Assembly: GCA_035378955.1 (NCBI GenBank)
Contig: DAOSUS010000016.1
Location: 1 to 57,242 of the forward strand
DNA length: 57,242 nt
Direction: 5' to 3'
Source of the DNA: Candidatus Hydrogenedens sp.
Lineage (GTDB): Bacteria > Hydrogenedentota > Hydrogenedentia > Hydrogenedentales > Hydrogenedentaceae
Made by a program: the position numbers and the translations under genes. The notes beneath the pieces were generated by a model. It searched no databases. It was not told the origin of the DNA and saw only the letters and a program-made list of their open reading frames with translations. The stretch's first letter is position 1. Every line of letters starts with the position of its first letter. This document shows, piece after piece, positions 52,266 through 57,242 of this stretch.

Positions 52266-54440
52266 TCATTCGGAGGGTATAAACCGTAGTAAAACGGGGG
52301 CATTTTCTTTATTCGTTTGAGCGAATAATTGCATCACTTCTCCCAGAACCAGGCTATCCCAAACGCGTTTAGGGGCAAAATGAGTTGGAACAGGAACATC
52401 TAATAATTGGGCAATACTGAATAGTTTCTTAAATTGGGGAGTAAGTTCTTCCGGATGATAAAACGAAAGGGGTGCAATTTCATCTGCATACTGCGGTATA
52501 AATTGAAAAGGTTCTTCACGCTTTAATGTAACAAACAGGTCATGCAATTCGTCCATATCTTTTTGAGCTAATCTCTTTAATATATCCGTATTTGTTTCTA
52601 AACCTAACCGTATTTTTAAATTCTTATCTTTAATACAACTTGAAACCATCCCTCGAATCTTTTTCAGTAGATTTTCTGCTCCTGTCCATACTTCAATATT
52701 CTTCATTTCTTTATCATCATTTAGTATTTGTAAAGCCTCTTTAATTCCACTAAAAAATAAATGGAAAGGGAAAGATGCAAAAGAGGGGATATCCCCGGGA
52801 GTTTTGTAAATTTGCTCGAATAGCGACTTCCAGATACTCCCATTGGCGTCCCCATAATATCCGGATAAAAAATTCAACATTTCTTCATAAGCATGAACGG
52901 CTAACAGAATCGTTTGAAAAACAGCCGTATAAAAACTATCTCCTGTCGGATTTTTATAAGCAAGGCGAACAAGATTTATGGTAATTCCTCCGAGACTAAT
53001 TTGAGGAGAAATATCTACAGAATCAAGAGGGGTGAAGATAACTGTTATCGGTATTTCCTTATCTTCTACACAGGAAACCAGTAAAGGTAAAAAAACATGA
53101 GATGGTGCAATTTGTAAAGGAAGATTAAACCGCCACACAAAAGGATGTGAAAGGGACAAACTTTTTTCTCTTTTACTGATACATTCTAAAATATCCGTCA
53201 TCATCTCTTGTGCCGTCTGCTGATAGGCAGAATAGCTCGTTCCCAGATTTTTTCCTCGATTACCCAAGGCATACGCATTGGCCCATTTCTCCGGCACGGC
53301 CCAATCAAAAACTATCTGCATTCCTGAATTTTCTTCAGTCATTTGTTCGCACTCTTCCACCCATTGAAACAACCAGTTTTTATAATCGTTCCCTTCCAGT
53401 CCTTTTAACAGGGGTGCAATAGCCCAATTCAATCCCCAGAAACTTATCGGGTTTACGAAAAAATCTTTCCATTGTAAGCAGGAGTTTTTAAGAATATTCC
53501 AGAGGTCTTGCGGGGTACAAATAGCAGAATTCTTTTTCCTATGACATAACCATAAAAAAAGTGTGGACTGATGAAGATTCCATAATTTATCGGGTTGGTC
53601 TAAGGCATTTATGTGAATAAATCCATTATCATGGGCATCCATAACATCCGAAGAAAATATCAATGAACGGGATACCTGCTCTTTAACTTTTTTGCCTAAA
53701 ATAATATCTGTATCCACAGGCGTTATTTCGTTTGAATGGATACTTTTTATAATTTCAATACAGTCGTTCGTAGGGAGATTGAGTGAAAGATGTTTATAAG
53801 GGCTTAAAATCTTTTCTTTATTCAGCAAAATTGAACATAACTCGCTAAGAAAGTTCAAAGAAGGTCGCTGACATTGAATTCCATTAAGTATCTCTAATAC
53901 CTGCTGAATAATTTTTCCCTGAATATCTTTTTTTAATTTCAACGGTTCTAATAAATGTTCTATCTCTTCTGTAATCCTATCAATATCTTTTTGGAAGAGA
54001 GAAAGAGCATCCTGAGAGGTTTCTTCTGTGGACTTCTTAGCACGGTTAGGAGGAATTTTAGTGTTTGCAATAAGGCGTTGTTGAAGATGTTTTTGTCGTG
54101 AAAATTCCTTATAATGACGAGCTGTTCGTGTCTGTCCCATTTCTTGAAGCACTTGCACAGTTATAGTATTAATTTCGCGGGTAGAAATAATAGCCTCAAG
54201 TCCATGACATTCCCGTAGGTAGGTTTTTACAGCCGTTGCAAGACTATAATCCAGCCCGTTTTCTTCAACACCCGCCGATTGAAGAGCTTTTCTTATGGAT
54301 TCCGACAATTTCTGTAGGCTAAAGGGCTCAATATGTCCATCCTTCTTCTTTACTCGAAGTGCCCCATATACAGGAAGTATGGGAAATCCGAACAAATCAA
54401 ATAAAAAGTTATTTTTATTAGGTTTTTGAGGTGATTTCAT
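52266..54440 (-). CDS. ATP-cone protein with a degenerate NrdD-like domain (probable pseudoenzyme)
   Basis: 724 residues. Residues about 30-120 are an ATP-cone (VKKKDGHIEPFSLQKLSESI, then REINTITVQVLQEMGQTRTA). The rest follows class III ribonucleotide reductase: DAHDNGFIHINALDQPDKLW (like the HLHDL segment), RGKNLGTSYSAYQQTAQEMM, then SLGGITINLVRLAY (like VVTINMPRIGY). The active-site Cys segment before GITINL is shortened and has no Cys. There is no zinc site or RVVGYLRPV-type glycyl radical motif at the C-terminus. It cannot do normal reductase chemistry, so a regulatory or dNTP-binding role is possible. It is convergent with guaA and divergent from the LysM protein. Confidence 0.7.
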   Translation of the reverse strand: MKSPQKPNKNNFLFDLFGFPILPVYGALRVKKKDGHIEPFSLQKLSESIRKALQSAGVEENGLDYSLATAVKTYLRECHGLEAIISTREINTITVQVLQEMGQTRTARHYKEFSRQKHLQQRLIANTKIPPNRAKKSTEETSQDALSLFQKDIDRITEEIEHLLEPLKLKKDIQGKIIQQVLEILNGIQCQRPSLNFLSELCSILLNKEKILSPYKHLSLNLPTNDCIEIIKSIHSNEITPVDTDIILGKKVKEQVSRSLIFSSDVMDAHDNGFIHINALDQPDKLWNLHQSTLFLWLCHRKKNSAICTPQDLWNILKNSCLQWKDFFVNPISFWGLNWAIAPLLKGLEGNDYKNWLFQWVEECEQMTEENSGMQIVFDWAVPEKWANAYALGNRGKNLGTSYSAYQQTAQEMMTDILECISKREKSLSLSHPFVWRFNLPLQIAPSHVFLPLLVSCVEDKEIPITVIFTPLDSVDISPQISLGGITINLVRLAYKNPTGDSFYTAVFQTILLAVHAYEEMLNFLSGYYGDANGSIWKSLFEQIYKTPGDIPSFASFPFHLFFSGIKEALQILNDDKEMKNIEVWTGAENLLKKIRGMVSSCIKDKNLKIRLGLETNTDILKRLAQKDMDELHDLFVTLKREEPFQFIPQYADEIAPLSFYHPEELTPQFKKLFSIAQLLDVPVPTHFAPKRVWDSLVLGEVMQLFAQTNKENAPVLLRFIPSE

Positions 54441-54662
54441 ACTTTCGTCTTCTTATTAATTTACTTCTTTTCAAGGCTATATATTTTAACAATAAACAGC
54501 AATAAAAATGAACTCTATATCTATACCATCATTGATTTTTTGGAAGGATAAGATTTCTAAAAGATGCTGTTCGATTTATTGAAATGGGATGGGATTCTCA
54601 TTTATTATGCTTATAATGTTGATTTAATACAATCATTAAACCCAACACTGGAGGGTAAAAAA

Positions 54663-56930
54663 GTGGAAGTTATTGATTTGAATGTAAAAGCGTATAAGAA
54701 ACAATCCCCTTTCGGTAGTGTGCTTATTTTTGTTCTGGGCGTGCTCGTTGGAATTGCTCTATCCTATATGTATTTACAATTAAATCCTCCTCCGAAGGAA
54801 ACACCTCCTCCAAGCCCAATGGCTGAAATACCTAAGGAAAAACCACAAAAACAAGAAGAACCACCTCCGGTGAATGAGGAACAAAAATTACTCTCTGATT
54901 TAGAAACAATTTCTCCTATTATATACATTGTAAATGAGGATAAATATTCTGATTCAACAATAGATTTGCTGAACCAGATACATCCTTTCGCGGTAGTTGT
55001 AAAACCATCACCCGGAAACATAGACAAAGACAAATATTTAAATCTATTACAAACTATTCGTGATAAAGTAAAAAGCAATGTTTCCGATTTGCCATTACTG
55101 GCAATGGACCTTGACTTTCATTTTCTGCAGTCTTTACCTGAGTTTCAGGAATTACCCAAACTTGCTGATTTTAATACGAGTACAGACACGCAAAAAATAG
55201 TGGGAGCGGGCAATTTATATGCTCAAAAAATTCGTGAATGGGGTATTTCTATGTTGTTCGGACCTATGATAGAAATTTATGTAGCAGGAAGGGCACCGGA
55301 AACAGAACGGGGAAATTATATCGGTGATACAACGGAGGCGATACAATGGGTAGGTTTATCTTTTAGTCAAGGGATTTGGCAGGGGAAGGTTATCCCTGTA
55401 ATAAAAAGTTTCCCCAGCAAAACACTTGCAGTAAAAAAAGAGGTAAATGGGAAAGTATGTTTTGCACTCGAAGTTGACAAAGCCGAAGAAAATATGAATC
55501 AAGCCATATCCCAATTGGCTACCTGGTTATTCCCATTTTCTGAAGCAGTTCATCAGAACCTGCCTGCATTGTTAGTATCTCATGTATCCATTCCACTGTT
55601 AGACGATGAAAATCCCTATTTGCCTGCTTCTGTATCTCAGAAAATTATCTATGGTTTAATCCGCGGCAAATGGGGTTATAAAGGGGTTATTATCGCTGAT
55701 GATATAGCAGAGTATCCTTTAGAGGGAACGGCAACTTATGCGGATGTCGCTTTGCAAATGACCGGCGTAGGCATTGACCTAATTTGTTCTTCCTTGGGAG
55801 ATGTAAATGAAATGGCAAAGATGGTGCAAATCATCGAACAAAATGTTTCAAAAGAAGCCAAAGAAGAACGGTGTATGCGATTGGCTCAGTTATTCTCTGT
55901 AGTTCGTCCCCTTCCGAAAAAAGAAAAACAAGAAACTACTCCTCCAACAGAGGCTACTTTAATAGCCCAGCAAACACAAACTCCCGTTCCCAGCACAGAG
56001 ACAATGAATCCTCCCACAGTAGAAGCTCCTCCATCTGCGGCAACTGAGACTACTCCTGCTCCTAATCAAGAAACTCCAGCTACACCTACGGAAAGCACAC
56101 CAACCCCAGCTGCAACAACTGAGACCTCTCCTGCAGAAAATACATCATCTCCCACAGCAACAACTCCTATAAATACTACCCCACCTAAAGAAACAACCGT
56201 TGCTCAAGATTTAACACAAATAGTTACAGAAACAAAACCTAAACAAGAAGAAAAATCTGTGGAAACTGCAAAAGCAGAACCACCAAAAGAAGAGGTAAAA
56301 ACAGAGCAACAACCCTCTACTCCGCCAAAAGCAGGGACTGAAACGAAATCTATTGGAAAAGCACCTCAACCACCGGGAACCAAAGCAATAAATCATAAAA
56401 TTGCACGGGGAGAAACTTTATATAATATCGCCCAAAAGTATCAAGTAAAGCCCAAAGACCTTATGGCTTGGAACGGGATACAGGACCCCAACTTGATTAA
56501 GTATGGATTAAATTTAGTTGTGTATGTGGCTCAAGGGACAGAGGAAAAACCACCCCAACAGAAAGCACCCGATACACAGGAAAAACCGAAAACCTCCCCT
56601 ACTGACAAATCAGTCGCTCCTTTAACTTTACCTGAGGCGAAAAATGAAGAAAACACCCCCGCGACACAAACAATACCTGTAACTACAGATACAGAGGAAA
56701 AACCGAAGAGCGAAGAAACGGCTACACAGGAGGCACCCAAAGATTCGTCTCCTACAAAAGAAACTATTATATACACAGTGAAATATGGCGATACCCTGGA
56801 TTCCATAGCACGGGATATGCGTGTAACCAAAGAAGAAATTATCCAACTCAATAACTTAAAGAAACCGTATCTCCTGCCCGCAGGTAGAAAATTGAAAGTT
56901 CCGCATGTCCCTAAAATAGGATTTAACTAA
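54663..56930 (+). CDS. Membrane-anchored GH3-like protein with Pro/Thr-rich linker and two LysM domains
   Basis: About 755 residues. The GTG at 54663 has GGAGGG 7 nt upstream; the longer frame (ATG 54564) has no ribosome site, so GTG is preferred. One helix (about 19-40, VLIFVLGVLVGIALSYMYL) anchors it. The GH3-like region (about 75-430) has PALLVSHVSIPLLDDENPYL and WGYKGVIIADDIAEYP, which keeps the Asp pair, but the KHFPGHG region is not conserved. A Thr/Pro/Glu-rich linker follows. Two LysM domains close it: NHKIARGETLYNIAQKYQVK and YTVKYGDTLDSIARDMRVTK. LysM binds peptidoglycan, so a cell-wall role is likely. Confidence 0.8.
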   Translation: MEVIDLNVKAYKKQSPFGSVLIFVLGVLVGIALSYMYLQLNPPPKETPPPSPMAEIPKEKPQKQEEPPPVNEEQKLLSDLETISPIIYIVNEDKYSDSTIDLLNQIHPFAVVVKPSPGNIDKDKYLNLLQTIRDKVKSNVSDLPLLAMDLDFHFLQSLPEFQELPKLADFNTSTDTQKIVGAGNLYAQKIREWGISMLFGPMIEIYVAGRAPETERGNYIGDTTEAIQWVGLSFSQGIWQGKVIPVIKSFPSKTLAVKKEVNGKVCFALEVDKAEENMNQAISQLATWLFPFSEAVHQNLPALLVSHVSIPLLDDENPYLPASVSQKIIYGLIRGKWGYKGVIIADDIAEYPLEGTATYADVALQMTGVGIDLICSSLGDVNEMAKMVQIIEQNVSKEAKEERCMRLAQLFSVVRPLPKKEKQETTPPTEATLIAQQTQTPVPSTETMNPPTVEAPPSAATETTPAPNQETPATPTESTPTPAATTETSPAENTSSPTATTPINTTPPKETTVAQDLTQIVTETKPKQEEKSVETAKAEPPKEEVKTEQQPSTPPKAGTETKSIGKAPQPPGTKAINHKIARGETLYNIAQKYQVKPKDLMAWNGIQDPNLIKYGLNLVVYVAQGTEEKPPQQKAPDTQEKPKTSPTDKSVAPLTLPEAKNEENTPATQTIPVTTDTEEKPKSEETATQEAPKDSSPTKETIIYTVKYGDTLDSIARDMRVTKEEIIQLNNLKKPYLLPAGRKLKVPHVPKIGFN

Positions 56931-56935
56931 ACATT

Positions 56936-57242
56936 TTATTTTTCTAATAAACGCATAAGGTAAAATTCCAACTCGGAAAGGATGGAGTGTTGCCAGTCTT
57001 TTTTCAACGCTTGAATAATTTCCCGATAATACCAGAGAGACCCTTCTTTTTTCCCGTTGAAACGCGACCAGATATTATCACCCTCTCTGCAATAATCATG
57101 ATACAGTGAATACAAATTGTGCCATTTATCACATGCAACAATAAGTTTTACATCTGTTGACATTGAATAACAACGGGCAATAAAATCCTCTTTCCTTTGC
57201 TTCCAAGGTTTTTTAGGGTAGGTAAAGGAATCGGAACATTGC
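56936..57242 (-). CDS. HD-domain phosphohydrolase-like protein (5' partial, runs off the right edge)
   Basis: The frame is open to the right edge, so the ATG at 57163 is probably an internal Met. Visible sequence begins QCSDSFTYPKKPWKQRKEDF and continues VKLIVACDKWHNLYSLYHDY, then IWSRFNGKKEGSLWYYREII. This is the C-terminal half of HD-domain proteins of the HD_4 type (lvaCDKwhNl, rFN, WYYr). The first HD motifs lie outside the window. It converges with the LysM protein, with 5 bp between the stops. The function is probably hydrolysis of a nucleotide or phosphate ester. Confidence 0.7.
   Translation of the reverse strand, partial: QCSDSFTYPKKPWKQRKEDFIARCYSMSTDVKLIVACDKWHNLYSLYHDYCREGDNIWSRFNGKKEGSLWYYREIIQALKKDWQHSILSELEFYLMRLLEK

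Noticed and set aside
54564..54662. Longer start of the GH3-LysM gene
   Set aside because: No ribosome site at ATG 54564, whereas GTG 54663 has GGAGGG at ideal distance and leads straight into the membrane anchor.

Overview
This is an AT-rich bacterial chromosome segment. Nearly all of it is protein-coding, and I saw no rRNA, tRNA or CRISPR array. The envelope looks Gram-negative: there is a heptose-phosphate kinase/adenylyltransferase (HldE), a lipoprotein, a Tat-exported oxidoreductase, a DegP/HtrA-type protease and LysM/GH3 envelope proteins. Metabolism looks at least partly anaerobic, because the only ribonucleotide reductase seen is the oxygen-sensitive class III pair NrdD/NrdG. The left edge carries a PASTA plus Glu-Gly-rich tract plus Gly-Cys-Gly-Cys/transmembrane C-terminus. 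Together with a ceramidase-like protein and several SGNH proteins, this suggests an environmental phylum such as Hydrogenedentota. That placement is inference from gene style only, with low confidence.

Layout. 1-4.8 kb: tail of a surface protein, a PEP-utilising enzyme, a small thiS-thiE thiamine operon and an HtrA protease. 4.8-5.5 kb: a gene-free mosaic of degenerate intergenic repeat phrases. 5.5-10 kb: a ceramidase-like/C45 N-acyl hydrolase fusion, a membrane protein and a small orphan gene. 10-16.3 kb: an accessory stretch with a 313 bp repeat, a frameshifted BNR/InlB-repeat pseudogene, an SGNH protein, a zinc-ribbon protein, coaD and two dead transposons (an IS481-type element with perfect 16 bp ends and an IS1595-type remnant). 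16.3-22 kb: a second C45 hydrolase, a Tat-exported Gfo/Idh/MocA oxidoreductase preceded by an inverted second copy of the 313 bp repeat, a URO-D-family protein and a membrane-anchored serpin. 22-24 kb: groEL alone, with a perfect CIRCE operator and a clear terminator.

24-38.6 kb is a surface-glycan region: hldE, an SGNH protein, then a tightly overlapping seven-gene operon. That operon encodes a DegT aminotransferase, an ATP-grasp/HAD fusion, a methyltransferase, a GT2 glycosyltransferase, an SGNH-TPR protein and two polytopic GT-C-like proteins. A third polytopic protein converges on it. 38.6-42.1 kb: xseA-xseB-ispA and a lipoprotein. 42.1-42.8 kb: a gene-free AT-rich region with four DnaA-box-like sites and two NrdR-like boxes in front of nrdD-nrdG. 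46-57 kb: two GH3-like envelope proteins, a nuclease-PDZ protein, guaB-guaA, a degenerate NrdD-like protein without radical chemistry residues, and the end of an HD-domain gene.

The best leads are: (i) the two inverted copies of a ~300 bp leader, each holding a 26-codon micro-ORF and each about 205 nt upstream of a different secreted-protein gene; (ii) the NrdD-like pseudoenzyme; (iii) the ceramidase-C45 fusion; (iv) the ATP-grasp/HAD fusion operon; (v) an exonuclease VII small subunit ending in an SSB-like acidic tip; and (vi) the DnaA-box cluster. Base-level statements come from reading the sequence by eye. No alignment, HMM or folding program was run.
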